DNA of 64,000 bases from Adhaeretor mobilis (lineage in GTDB: Bacteria > Planctomycetota > Planctomycetia > Pirellulales > Lacipirellulaceae), in assembly GCF_007741515.1 (NCBI RefSeq), contig NZ_CP036263.1:4885178-4949177 (forward strand). The letters are read 5' to 3'. The translations under genes and the position numbers were made by a program. A model generated the notes under the pieces. That model was given only the letters and a program-made list of their open reading frames with translations. It was not told where the DNA came from and ran no database searches. Below, in pieces: positions 44,678 to 53,079 of the stretch. Every line of letters begins with the position of its first letter. Position 1 is the first letter of the stretch.

Positions 44678-44700
44678 AGTACCCCGTAGGGGAGTCGAAC
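44678..44700 (-). repeat. Direct copy of putative attachment site (tRNA-Glu 3' end)
   Basis: Twenty-three bases identical to 6502-6524. They cover the discriminator base, the 3' acceptor strand and part of the T-arm of the tRNA-Glu gene, plus two bases beyond it. This is the site at which the whole accessory region would have integrated. Confidence 0.6.
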
Positions 44701-44752
44701 CCCTGTCTCCGCCGTGAGAGGGCGGTGTCCTGGGCCACTAGACGAACGGGGC
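44680..44752 (-). tRNA. tRNA-Glu (CUC anticodon)
   Basis: The minus-strand cloverleaf has acceptor gccccgt / acggggt, with G-T at the end pair, D-arm region gtctagtggcccaggac, anticodon stem ccgcc / ggcgg around loop ctctcac, and T-arm ggggttcgactccccta. The anticodon is CTC, reading GAG codons. CCA is not encoded. The gene's 3' end faces the accessory region. It lies 70 bp downstream of the ABC ATPase gene on the same strand. Confidence 0.95.
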
Positions 44753-44821
44753 GTGAAGTGGGGCCTTAGATTCTACGGTCCGGCGGGTAGGTTGTAAATC
44801 GGCGGAAGAAATCATGTAGGG

Positions 44822-45763
44822 TCAGCTGGTAATACCCTTGGTGAGCGTCATAAACGCCGTTTCGAGGTCGATTTGCTCCTCGGTCAGGCGTGTTAAGCCG
44901 TGGCCGGCGTCGAGGAGTAGTTTGGCGAGCACGCTGACGTCGTGGTCGCCGACGACGAGGGTGACGCGGAGGTCGTCGGGGGTGACTTCCACATGCTCCA
45001 CGATGGGGTGATCTTCTAACTGCTTGGCTGCCGCTTCGCGTTGGTTGGCGGTAGCATCGTTCACCACATTGATACGGAGGACCATTTGCTGGCGGACTTT
45101 TTTCATGACGTCAGCCACGGAGTCGTTCACTTTCAACTCGCCCTTCTCGATAATGCCGATCTTGTTGCAGATATCGGCCAGCTCGGGGAGAATGTGACTA
45201 CTGACCATGATGGTTTTGCCCATATTGCGCAGCTCTTTGAGCAGGCCGCGGATTTCGATGCGGGCGCGGGGATCGAGCCCGGAAGCAGGCTCGTCGAGCA
45301 GCAACACCTGCGGGTCGTGCAGCAACACGCGCGCGAGACCCAAGCGTTGAGTCATGCCGCGGGAAAGGCTGGTTACGAGCGCTTCGCGTTTGTAGCCGAG
45401 GTCGACCAGTTCAAGCACTTCGTCGCAGATTTTCCGCCGCGCGGGGCCTTTGATGCGGTAGGCGGCCGCGAAGAACTCAAGGTACTCAATGACCTTCATA
45501 TTGTCGTACACGCCGAAGAAGTCGGGCATGTAGCCGATGATGCGGCGGATTTCTTTCGGCTTGGTGTAAATGGAATACCCGCCGACGTACGCCTCGCCCC
45601 AGGTGGGGTTGAGCAGCGTGGCGAGGATGCGCATAGTTGTGGTCTTGCCAGCACCGTTGGGGCCGATGAAACCGAACACATCGCCCGCTTCGAGCTTAAG
45701 ATCGATTTTATGGATGGCGAATAGATCGCCATATTTTTTTGTAAGGTCGCGGACTTCGATCAT
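44822..45763 (-). CDS. ABC transporter ATP-binding protein
   Basis: A 313-residue ATPase: Walker A GFIGPNGAGKTTTMRIL, Q-loop region YMPDFFGVYDN, signature LSRGMTQRLGLARVLLHDP, Walker B LLLDEPASGLDP, H-loop SSHILPEL. The C-terminal extension of about 80 residues resembles the DUF4162-type tail of drug/Na+ exporter ATPases. Its permease is not adjacent; the next gene upstream on the strand is a membrane protein. Downstream is the tRNA and the accessory region, so any permease gene once there may have been separated. Confidence 0.92.
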   Translation of the reverse strand: MIEVRDLTKKYGDLFAIHKIDLKLEAGDVFGFIGPNGAGKTTTMRILATLLNPTWGEAYVGGYSIYTKPKEIRRIIGYMPDFFGVYDNMKVIEYLEFFAAAYRIKGPARRKICDEVLELVDLGYKREALVTSLSRGMTQRLGLARVLLHDPQVLLLDEPASGLDPRARIEIRGLLKELRNMGKTIMVSSHILPELADICNKIGIIEKGELKVNDSVADVMKKVRQQMVLRINVVNDATANQREAAAKQLEDHPIVEHVEVTPDDLRVTLVVGDHDVSVLAKLLLDAGHGLTRLTEEQIDLETAFMTLTKGITS

Positions 45764-45786
45764 TTTTTGCGATACGAGTTGAGAGT

Positions 45787-45875
45787 GTAGGGTCCGCTGT
45801 GCGGACCGAGTACTTTGTTGCGACTTAGTGAGTGGAATCTTGCCTGGACTTTATGGTCCGCACAGCGGACCCTAC
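45787..45875. repeat. Palindromic element bounded by inverted gtagggtccgc repeats
   Basis: The left arm 45787-45807 is gtagggtccgctgtgcggacc. The right arm 45855-45875 is the same type inverted, overlapping the end of the next gene. Each arm is itself palindromic. Two more such pairs lie at 48520 and 56646. Confidence 0.8.
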
Positions 45876-48172
45876 GGGCCCAGCACTTCTAACTTTTTTA
45901 ATGGAATCACAAATCGGTAGTAAATCCAACGGCGGTCTTGGTCGCTGGCGAGGGGTTGGGCGGTTTCAGCATTGTCGCCATCCATCCACTGGCTGCCTTC
46001 GTCGTCCTTGGCTCGCGCGAGCAGAATGGCTTGCTGGCCGTCTAGCAGGTGGCTTAGCTCGATAAAATGTTGGTAACGGTTCACTGTGGGTGCGTAGGCA
46101 CTGCCGCCGGCCGCTTCGTAGAACATCATCACTTTGAGCGTGCGCACGACGTCCTCATTCCACTGCACGTATGGCACTGAGCCATCAGCCGTGACGTTAT
46201 ACACGGTGTCCTCGCCAGCGGCAGCGTTGGTTAGCATGGTTTTGATCGAGCGGGGTTGAATCGCGGAGTCGATCTTCGCACTCGCGCCATTGCCGATTGG
46301 TTTTAGGCGATAGGCCCAATTACTATGTAGAAGTAGGCAGTCGGTAAAATTGATGCCGGAGGTATTTTCGATGCGGCCACTCACGATGCCGTCGTCATCG
46401 ACGTTGAGCCGCGCGTCGATTGCGTCGTCAAGCTGCCCAGTCCAGCGCGCAGTGATAGTTTTGGTCGACCACTCCTGCACGGGTAAGCCGTTCATCATGT
46501 TGAGTTGCGGAGAGATCGCGTAGCCGCGGTCGAACATCGTAGTCTGCCCTACTCCGCCCTGCATGCCGCCGAGTCCAGTGCCGGGCATGCCAAGCCAAGC
46601 GGTCAGCGGCACTGAGTTCGAAGACTTTGGATTTGAAGACCCTGCGGTGGTGGCGACGTCCTGGCCGCCGAAGCGTGGCTGCAGCGAGAGCTGGTAACTC
46701 TTCGCGCGCGGGCTGAAGAAGTTAGTCCATACGGTGCCACGGGCGTTGCCGGTGGACATATCGACGTCAACGATTTCCACCTGGTTCACGCGCAGCTGAT
46801 CGCCCTTAAGATAGTAGGCCAGCCAGTACGCACCGAGGGAAACCAATACCACGATTAGTGGGAAGGTGATCCAGGTGAGCTCCATGCGTTTGAGCACACG
46901 CTTTACGAAGAAGTAGTCGCCCGGGCCAATCAGACCGATGTAAATGAGTACGAGTAGCGCCACGATCCCAAAGGGAACCGGCGTAACGCCTTCAAACTTT
47001 GCCCCCAGTGCATTGCTCAACTGATTGATAAGATCAGGCGTGCCGCTGTAATTGTAGGCGTTGGCGTCCTGTTGTTTGTCTGTTTCGACGACGGGCCAGT
47101 CGAGCGCGGTGCGCAGGAGCTCGGTGCGGCCCGACCAATCGGCCAGAGGAGCCTGATCGGGATCGAGTCCGATGAAAGTGATTTCGCCCAGCCCTACACG
47201 CGTGCGAACCGCCAGTGGCAGGTCTGTCGAGGAGTTGCCCGCAGAAGCAAGGATCTCGCCTGTGACGATATCAAACTGCGGGATTCGCAAATCGATACGT
47301 CCTCGATTGATGGAATCCTCAACGCTGGCCAATCGTTGGATCTTTGCTGAGTCGCGCAACGGTACCATGCCGACAAACTCGCCGGGGGCAAACGCTTCGA
47401 GCGGTCCGTCCGGGCCGAGTAGCTCTTCAGCCTCGGAGCCGCAGAACAGGACAAGGCTGCCGCCCAGTTCGACCCAGCGCTTCAGTGCCATCACCCTTGG
47501 TGAGTTGGCTCGCAGGGCTCGGTAGACGCTCGGATCGGCAGAAGAAAGGACAACGGCGCTGACCCCCTCGTAGCCTTGCCAGTCGAGCGGCAAACTCGCG
47601 AGCCCATCGACTCGTACCAATCGCGTTGCCGTATTTTCGAATTCGTTGTTCTGGGTACGTACCAACGCGCCTAAGCCAACCGGCTTGCCGAGCGCAACGA
47701 CCAGTCGGTTGGTAGACGCCAATCCATGGCGAATGACTCCGGGGCTGCTTTCGTAGCCGCTCTCAAATTTACGTGTCGCCAGTGACCTGCCTTCAACGGA
47801 AATGAGTGAGACCTTCACCCCGGCGCTACTTTGACCTGGGCGAACCATCAGGCGTGCCTTGGTAGCAGTGCCGGGGAGAATGGCGACCATTCGCTCCGGC
47901 GGCGACACGTAGGTAACCGGCACGCCGTCTGAGTCGGGCATCGTGACACTTACCAGGCCGGTTGCTTTTTCAGAGCCGCCCTGAAGGGTCACTTCCAGCT
48001 GGGTCCAACAACCGACTTTGTAGGTGCCGTCGAAGCCAAGGCGGATGTTGGTAATTCTTGTCTTGTTGGAGTCTTGGGCTGTGGATTGCGGAATCGCCAA
48101 GCCGGTAAGTACAACGGCACACGTAAATGCGAAGCGAAGGCGAGTAGCGGAATGTCTGTTCGGTGCGATCAC
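45872..48172 (-). CDS. Large membrane-anchored protein, planctomycete type
   Basis: A 766-residue protein. Signal peptide residues 1-32 (LRFAFTCAVVLTGLAIPQST). The long N-terminal part contains a class I glutamine-amidotransferase-like domain (LKRWVELGGSLVLFCGSEAE, LADWSGRTELLRTALDWP). Two helices at about 400-425 and 432-455 (FGIVALLVLIYIGLIGPGDY, FVKRVLKRMELTWITFPLIV) precede a second soluble domain with Gly/Met-rich stretches. Function unknown. It is followed by the ABC ATPase and overlaps MazG (4 bp, ATGA), so these three form an operon and may build one membrane complex. Confidence 0.8.
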   Translation of the reverse strand: MIAPNRHSATRLRFAFTCAVVLTGLAIPQSTAQDSNKTRITNIRLGFDGTYKVGCWTQLEVTLQGGSEKATGLVSVTMPDSDGVPVTYVSPPERMVAILPGTATKARLMVRPGQSSAGVKVSLISVEGRSLATRKFESGYESSPGVIRHGLASTNRLVVALGKPVGLGALVRTQNNEFENTATRLVRVDGLASLPLDWQGYEGVSAVVLSSADPSVYRALRANSPRVMALKRWVELGGSLVLFCGSEAEELLGPDGPLEAFAPGEFVGMVPLRDSAKIQRLASVEDSINRGRIDLRIPQFDIVTGEILASAGNSSTDLPLAVRTRVGLGEITFIGLDPDQAPLADWSGRTELLRTALDWPVVETDKQQDANAYNYSGTPDLINQLSNALGAKFEGVTPVPFGIVALLVLIYIGLIGPGDYFFVKRVLKRMELTWITFPLIVVLVSLGAYWLAYYLKGDQLRVNQVEIVDVDMSTGNARGTVWTNFFSPRAKSYQLSLQPRFGGQDVATTAGSSNPKSSNSVPLTAWLGMPGTGLGGMQGGVGQTTMFDRGYAISPQLNMMNGLPVQEWSTKTITARWTGQLDDAIDARLNVDDDGIVSGRIENTSGINFTDCLLLHSNWAYRLKPIGNGASAKIDSAIQPRSIKTMLTNAAAGEDTVYNVTADGSVPYVQWNEDVVRTLKVMMFYEAAGGSAYAPTVNRYQHFIELSHLLDGQQAILLARAKDDEGSQWMDGDNAETAQPLASDQDRRWIYYRFVIPLKKLEVLGP

Positions 48173-48504
48173 GGTTTCTCCGCGTCGTCGCAGGAGCAGG
48201 CGAGTCGGCCGCAGCCGGGGCAGCCTTTACCATACTTGTCAGTAACTGCAGCGGAGAGATCCACCTCGGCTACATTGGCGATCGTAGTAAGCCAAGCCAG
48301 CACATCGGCGAACTCGGCGGCCAAGTTCTCGGATGGCCCCGCTTCGGGCGTGCCTTCGCGGAGCGCGGAGGCCAGCTCGCCGATTTCTTCCATCAACCAC
48401 ATAAACGTGCCATCGATGCCGCGGGCTACGTCTTTCTCGTGGTACATGCCACGGATAAGTTGCTGAAAATCGCGTAGAGAGATTTCGGTGGTTGTGTCGG
48501 TCAT
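48169..48504 (-). CDS. MazG-like nucleotide pyrophosphohydrolase with C-terminal cysteine cluster
   Basis: A 111-residue protein. The metal-binding helices are LMEEIGELASALREG and NLAAEFADVLAWLTTIANVA, with the EExxE and ExxD motifs of the MazG fold. Such enzymes hydrolyse non-canonical nucleoside triphosphates to monophosphates. The tail CPGCGRLACSCDD has four cysteines in C-x2-C-x4-C-x-C spacing, likely a zinc site. The stop overlaps the start of the next gene by 4 bp (ATGA). Confidence 0.85.
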   Translation of the reverse strand: MTDTTTEISLRDFQQLIRGMYHEKDVARGIDGTFMWLMEEIGELASALREGTPEAGPSENLAAEFADVLAWLTTIANVAEVDLSAAVTDKYGKGCPGCGRLACSCDDAEKP

Positions 48505-48519
48505 GGCGAGGAGTCGTTT

Positions 48520-48574
48520 GTAGGGTCCGCTATGCGGACCGGCTGTGCGGACCGTTAGGGGGATGGTCCGCTAC
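48520..48574. repeat. Palindromic repeat of the gtagggtccgc type
   Basis: Starts gtagggtccgctatgcggacc (48520-48540), continues with ggctgtgcggacc, and ends with an inverted ggtccgctac at about 48565-48574. It lies between divergent genes. Confidence 0.7.
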
Positions 48575-48626
48575 CTCTAGAATAGTCGCGTTCAGGGCGT
48601 GCGACCAGTGTGCTAAACTGGCTTGC

Positions 48627-48989
48627 ATGAGCGACGATTTTGTAACGGTGACGAAGACGGACGCCTTACCACCGGGCGAGGGGGGCACCTTTCATGTGGG
48701 CGAACGCCTAGTGGCGGTGTTTAATTTGAAGGGTGAGTTCTTCGCAATCGACGACCTATGCCCCCACATGGGAGCCTCGCTGGGGGCAGGCCAATTGGAT
48801 GAGGAGGGTTGCGTCATGTGCCCCTGGCACGCCTGGTCGTTCAACGTGTGCGATGGACGCTGGCTCGATAATCCGCGACTGAAAATCGATCGGTTCGAAG
48901 TGCGCGTGTCAGGTGACGAAGTGCAAGTGCGGGTTGTGCCGATTGCGAAAGATGCGAGTGAGGACGATCTCCTTGAGGGCGAGGCGTAG
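48627..48989 (+). CDS. Rieske 2Fe-2S protein (nitrite-reductase small-subunit type)
   Basis: ATG at 48627, 120 residues. Rieske motifs CPHMGA and CPWHAWSF give the CxH...CxxH ligands of the 2Fe-2S cluster. The rest fits the small Rieske ferredoxins of NirD type: LPPGEGGTFHVGERLVAVFN and FEVRVSGDEVQVRVVP. A soluble electron-transfer protein or regulatory subunit in the cytoplasm. Partner not obvious; an acyl-CoA dehydrogenase homologue follows after 171 bp. Confidence 0.9.
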   Translation: MSDDFVTVTKTDALPPGEGGTFHVGERLVAVFNLKGEFFAIDDLCPHMGASLGAGQLDEEGCVMCPWHAWSFNVCDGRWLDNPRLKIDRFEVRVSGDEVQVRVVPIAKDASEDDLLEGEA

Positions 48990-49160
48990 CTTATTGCGCC
49001 TCGGTTCTCCTCATTGAAGGAGGGCATCCGTTGGGGCGGGACCGGTCGGTTTTCATCGTTGCTTCATGAAGTCGGTGGTTCATTTCATAGCTGCCGCTGC
49101 CCCTGCTGGCTATTTGTGGTTAGAATGTGATGCACATCAAGTTGACCTTCCCAATCACCT

Positions 49161-50252
49161 ATGCCCACCAAAATCACCACTCCCGACGACCCGGCTCTTG
49201 CCGAACTCTGCGAGCGTCTTGCTGCGCTGTCCAGCGAGCTCGACCTCTCAGGCCGGTGGCCGGCCGAGCAGCTTCGGCTTTGTGGCGAGTACGGCGTGTT
49301 CGAGTGGTTTGTCGGCGAGGAGTACGGCGGACAGGCCTGGGATCCGTTGATGAGCACTCGCGGGTACTTGGCCCTCAGTGCGGCGTGCCTGACCACTACG
49401 TTTATTCTCACGCAACGCACAGGGGCTTGTCGGCGTATTGATACCTCAGCGAACGAATCGCTAAAGCCAGAACTTTTGCCGGCGCTCGCGCGCGGGGATT
49501 CCTTCGCAACCGTGGGTGTCTCGCATCTTACAACCAGTGGGCGTCATTTGAAGACGCCGTTGTTGCGGGCCGAACGCACCGAGGACGGTTTCGTGCTCAA
49601 TGGCATGAGCCCCTGGGTCACTGGCGGGCCGCATGCGGAGCATATCGTTATCGGCGCGCAAGTGGTTGAGAGAGAAGCGACATGCGATGAGCAAATACTG
49701 ATCGTGCTGCCGACGGACTTGCCGGGCGTGACCTGCCCACCGCATACGCAACTCGTGGGGCTCACTGCCAGCCATACGGGACAAGTGAAGCTCGACAACG
49801 TGATCGTCGACGATCGCTATCTGCTAGCCGGGCCAGTGGCGAAAGTCATGACTCAAGGCACGGGCGGTACTACGGGCGGTTTGCAAACTTCGACGCTTGC
49901 ACTCGGGTTATCGCGGGCAGCCTTGGATTTCATTCGTGGTGAATCCGATAAGCGAGAAGAACTGTTCACTCCCTCGGATGCGCTCGAGCGGGACTGGGAG
50001 CAAACTCGCGCCGCTCTACTCTCCGCTATCGAGGGGGCACCTACCTGCTCCAGCGAGCAGCTCCGCACCAACGTCAACAGCCTCGTCTTGCGTAGTACCC
50101 AAGCAGCACTGGCCGCCGCCAAGGGCGCAGGCTACGTGGCCGGCCATCCGGTGGGGCGCTGGTGCCGCGAGGCGCTTTTCTTCCTGGTCTGGAGCTGCCC
50201 GCAGCCAGTGGTTTCTGCAAACCTGTGCGAACTGGCGGGCATCAGCGAGTAG
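49161..50252 (+). CDS. Acyl-CoA dehydrogenase family protein
   Basis: A 363-residue protein with the three-domain ACAD layout. The N-terminal helical part holds GVFEWFVGEEYGGQAWDPLM. The middle beta domain holds VLNGMSPWVTGGPHAEHIVI (FAD-contacting) and VGLTASHTGQVKLDNVIVDD. The C-terminal helical domain is short. The catalytic glutamate is not obvious, as in some divergent members. Likely an FAD-dependent dehydrogenase or monooxygenase of unknown substrate. It is encoded after the Rieske protein. Confidence 0.8.
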   Translation: MPTKITTPDDPALAELCERLAALSSELDLSGRWPAEQLRLCGEYGVFEWFVGEEYGGQAWDPLMSTRGYLALSAACLTTTFILTQRTGACRRIDTSANESLKPELLPALARGDSFATVGVSHLTTSGRHLKTPLLRAERTEDGFVLNGMSPWVTGGPHAEHIVIGAQVVEREATCDEQILIVLPTDLPGVTCPPHTQLVGLTASHTGQVKLDNVIVDDRYLLAGPVAKVMTQGTGGTTGGLQTSTLALGLSRAALDFIRGESDKREELFTPSDALERDWEQTRAALLSAIEGAPTCSSEQLRTNVNSLVLRSTQAALAAAKGAGYVAGHPVGRWCREALFFLVWSCPQPVVSANLCELAGISE

Positions 50253-50260
50253 TTTCCCCT

Positions 50261-50292
50261 GCCTCGTTCCCACGCTCCTGCGTGGGAATGCA
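50261..50292. repeat. REP-like palindrome
   Basis: tgcctcgttcccacgctcct and its inverted partner gcgtgggaatgca form a stem of gttcccacgc/gcgtgggaa. Such cgttcccacgctc elements are dispersed in many bacterial genomes. It lies between an ACAD gene and cysC. Confidence 0.6.
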
Positions 50293-50430
50293 ATTTCAGC
50301 CGCTCTGTGGCAAAGACGCTCAAGCTTGAATCGAGTAAACTGTCCCTCACCTATCCAACCATGCTACAAGCTTCAACGACGCTAGAGCATGAGGACGAGA
50401 TTAACTACTGCCCACTGCATACAGCCCACT

Positions 50431-51105
50431 ATGAGTAAAGAAGATCCTATTGTTGTCTGGCACGAGTCGTCCGTTTCGCGTGAGCAGCGCGAGAAGCTCA
50501 ACGCACATCGGGGCTGCGTGGTGTGGTTCACCGGGCTCTCCGGTAGCGGGAAGAGCACGGTGGCCAACGCAGTCGATCGGCTACTGTTCGAGCGAGGCGT
50601 TCGCACCTACGTTCTCGATGGCGACAACGTGCGTCACGGGCTGAACGCCACTCCGGCGATGCTGACTGAGCAGTTTGACGAAGCCTTCGGCCAGCGATTC
50701 GGCCTGGGGTTCGGCCAGCAGGACCGCGAAGAGAACATTCGCCGCGTGGGTGCCGTCGCCCGGCTCATGGCAGACGCGGGGCTAGTTACTCTTACTGCGT
50801 TTGTGAGTCCCTATCGCAAGGATCGCGATTCCGTACGCGCGACAGTGAACGCAGCGACTGCGGCCGGCAATGACTTTGTCGAGGTGTTTGTTGATACGCC
50901 GCTGGAGGTTTGCGAATCTCGCGATCCGAAGGGACTTTACAAGAAGGCGCGGGCTGGTGAGATCAAGAATTTCACCGGCATTGACGCTCCTTACGAAGCG
51001 CCCAACGAAGCAGAAATTACCCTCGATGGTGGAACTGGTACCCCAGAAGAGTTAGCCAAACAGGTAGTGGAGCACCTTGTAGCACTCGGTAAGATCACGG
51101 CATAG
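50431..51105 (+). CDS. cysC: Adenylyl-sulfate kinase (APS kinase)
   Basis: ATG at 50431 (MSKEDPIVVWHESSVSREQR). A 224-residue P-loop kinase: FTGLSGSGKSTVANAVDR (P-loop), VLDGDNVRHGLN, DREENIRRVGAVARLMADAG, FVSPYRKDRDSVR, FVEVFVDTPLEVCESRDPKG, LYKKARAGEIKNFTGIDAPY. It phosphorylates APS to PAPS. Between RHGLN and DREENIRR there is an insert of about 18 residues (ATPAMLTEQFDEAFGQRF) relative to usual CysC. No sulfurylase gene is adjacent. Confidence 0.93.
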   Translation: MSKEDPIVVWHESSVSREQREKLNAHRGCVVWFTGLSGSGKSTVANAVDRLLFERGVRTYVLDGDNVRHGLNATPAMLTEQFDEAFGQRFGLGFGQQDREENIRRVGAVARLMADAGLVTLTAFVSPYRKDRDSVRATVNAATAAGNDFVEVFVDTPLEVCESRDPKGLYKKARAGEIKNFTGIDAPYEAPNEAEITLDGGTGTPEELAKQVVEHLVALGKITA

Positions 51106-51275
51106 CTAGCAGTGCAAGCGGGAGTTTTTGCGTCTGGTGAAATCGGGGTTTGAACAAGTTCCAGTTGACGCAGTTGAGCAAATGAGAATAACTTAACTTA
51201 TCGGCGGCAAGGCTAAGTTTCATCTCGCCAAACTGCCGCGAGGTGTCCCTGGGGAGGGATTCAAGGAGGTCCACC

Positions 51276-51710
51276 ATGGCCAGCAGTTTGTTACGCAAGG
51301 AAGGCAAACAAGCCGATTTGGAAGCTTCAGAGTTTCCCAGCGGTGCCCTGCAAAAATCGGAGTCGCTCGACGACGAGACCCGCGCAGCTTACCTGCTGGA
51401 CAGGGGATCTGAAACGTACCCGATTAGGCATCTTTATGCCCCCGCAGTACGGCTGAAAACTCTAATGCGAGTCGCCACAAAAGAGTCTGCGCTCCGCAAA
51501 AGCATGGCTGAGGAAATCGCCATGAAAATTGCCTCCCGCATCCCGGGTTCCATTCATGACTTCATGATCCGCTTCGACGAGAAAAACCACTACGTCCTCG
51601 AAGGGTGGTGCATGAGCTATCATGCGAAGCAAGTCGCCCAACACGAGGCGATGCTACTGGCAGGGCATAGCCAAGTGGTGAACGACATTGTCGTACGGCG
51701 GCCACGGTAG
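51276..51710 (+). CDS. BON-like domain protein
   Basis: ATG at 51276 after a perfect aaggaggt site. A 144-residue protein; residues about 65-140 resemble a BON-like domain: AMKIASRIPGSIHDFMIRFD, YVLEGWCMSYHAKQVAQHEA, LAGHSQVVNDIVVRRP. BON domains bind phospholipid or act in envelope maintenance, but no signal peptide is present here. The N-terminal half is hydrophilic and unassigned. Similar proteins with the SYHAKQVAQ block are frequent in planctomycetes. Confidence 0.65.
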   Translation: MASSLLRKEGKQADLEASEFPSGALQKSESLDDETRAAYLLDRGSETYPIRHLYAPAVRLKTLMRVATKESALRKSMAEEIAMKIASRIPGSIHDFMIRFDEKNHYVLEGWCMSYHAKQVAQHEAMLLAGHSQVVNDIVVRRPR

Positions 51711-51762
51711 GTCTGACAGGAAGGTTGGCGCGGCGAAACCGCAAGCGATTCTTACGCTCGCT

Positions 51763-52833
51763 CTATGCCTCTTCGCGTTTGATGTTCTTTGCGATCCTTG
51801 CGAGCAAGTCCACCAATTCGTTTTCTCCGGCGAGAAACTTGAGCTCGACGCCCAGCGCTCGCAACGGCGTTTGCCCAATTTCATCTACACGCAACTTCAC
51901 CAAGTCTTTGCGAGTGCATAGCAACAAGTCCGCAGAGTGCTCACTTGTTAGCCTCTCAAGATGCTCGACATCCTCGCGTGTGTAGTCGTGATGATCGGGC
52001 AGCTCGTGCCAACCGACTGGCTCGCAACCCAATTCTGCAAGCGTGTGGCGAAAGCCGGCCGGGTTGCCAATGCCGCAAAACGCAACAACGCGGCGCTGGC
52101 TCAAATCGCCCACGGGCTCAACCCCTTGGGTAGCGCTGAGCAAAGCGGCCGGTTGGTGAACGACTTCGCACCATAAGGAATCGGGCGAAAGATTAGCGGC
52201 GCGCTCGCGTATCGCAGCTCTTTGATGCTCGTCCAACATGTCGGCCCGGCTGAGCACTACCACTTGCGCCCGCTGCAAGCCATTCACTGATTCACGCAGC
52301 GTGCCGCGGGGAAGTTGATGGTCGTAACCAAACGGTTCGCTAGCGTCGAGCAATACAATGTCCAGATCGCGCGCTAGGCGCCGGTGTTGGAACCCATCGT
52401 CGAGCAGCAACAATTGACTGGTCAGTTCTTCAACCGCTATAGCAGCCGAAGCAACACGATCAGGATTTTGTAAGTGCGGTACATCGGGCAACGCCAGTTC
52501 GAGTTCGAGGGCTTCGTCATTCTTACTGCCCTGCTCTGCCCCGTAGCCGCGACTGAGAATCGCTACACGCACATCGCGCTTTCGCAACTGTCGCGCCGTC
52601 CACTCCACCAGCGGCGTCTTCCCAGTGCCGCCTACGGTGAGATTCCCTACGCATATCACCGGGACTTCGGCACGGTGTATTTCTTTCTTTCCCGTATCGA
52701 ATCGATGATTCCGCCAGCGTGTTGCCGCACTATAGCCGAACTCTCCAACGCGCAATCCGACTCGCAGAAGCGCCGCCACCAGCCCGCGCCGACGGCCACT
52801 CACAAGATCGCGAAAATCACTCGGGGAGATCAA
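51763..52833 (-). CDS. lpxK: Tetraacyldisaccharide 4'-kinase
   Basis: The frame has no ATG near the expected start; I use TTG at 52833 (ISPSDFRDLVSGRRRG), matching the usual LpxK N-terminus; the frame is open to 52965. About 356 residues, with VICVGNLTVGGTGKTPLVEW (P-loop), VAILSRGYGA, LLLLDDGFQHRRLARDLDIV, LLDASEPFGYDHQLPRGTLR and AFCGIGNPAGFRHTLAELG. It phosphorylates lipid A disaccharide at 4' in the inner membrane, showing that the organism builds lipid A. Stand-alone; no other lpx gene is in view. Confidence 0.92.
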   Translation of the reverse strand: MISPSDFRDLVSGRRRGLVAALLRVGLRVGEFGYSAATRWRNHRFDTGKKEIHRAEVPVICVGNLTVGGTGKTPLVEWTARQLRKRDVRVAILSRGYGAEQGSKNDEALELELALPDVPHLQNPDRVASAAIAVEELTSQLLLLDDGFQHRRLARDLDIVLLDASEPFGYDHQLPRGTLRESVNGLQRAQVVVLSRADMLDEHQRAAIRERAANLSPDSLWCEVVHQPAALLSATQGVEPVGDLSQRRVVAFCGIGNPAGFRHTLAELGCEPVGWHELPDHHDYTREDVEHLERLTSEHSADLLLCTRKDLVKLRVDEIGQTPLRALGVELKFLAGENELVDLLARIAKNIKREEA

Positions 52834-53079
52834 GTTGGGCTCGCAATGAGAAGATTTAGAGAGCGGGAGGGTGTGCAAAATGCGAATTGTCGGGGAAATA
52901 GCCCTGTCGGAACAGTCCTGTCTGTAGGAAAAGGGAACTCCGAGGGGCTGACGAGCGTCCAACACGCGTATAATAGCATGGAGCTCGAAACAAGCTGCCT
53001 GCTATCCGACGGCTTCCGCTTGCCTGCCTCGGTAGTATTGTAGATTCCCTTTCCACTTTCGCATTTTGCTTTTCAAAAT

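Noticed and set aside
45041..45724. 227-codon plus-strand frame
   Set aside because: Antisense to the well-supported ABC ATPase gene; no features of its own.
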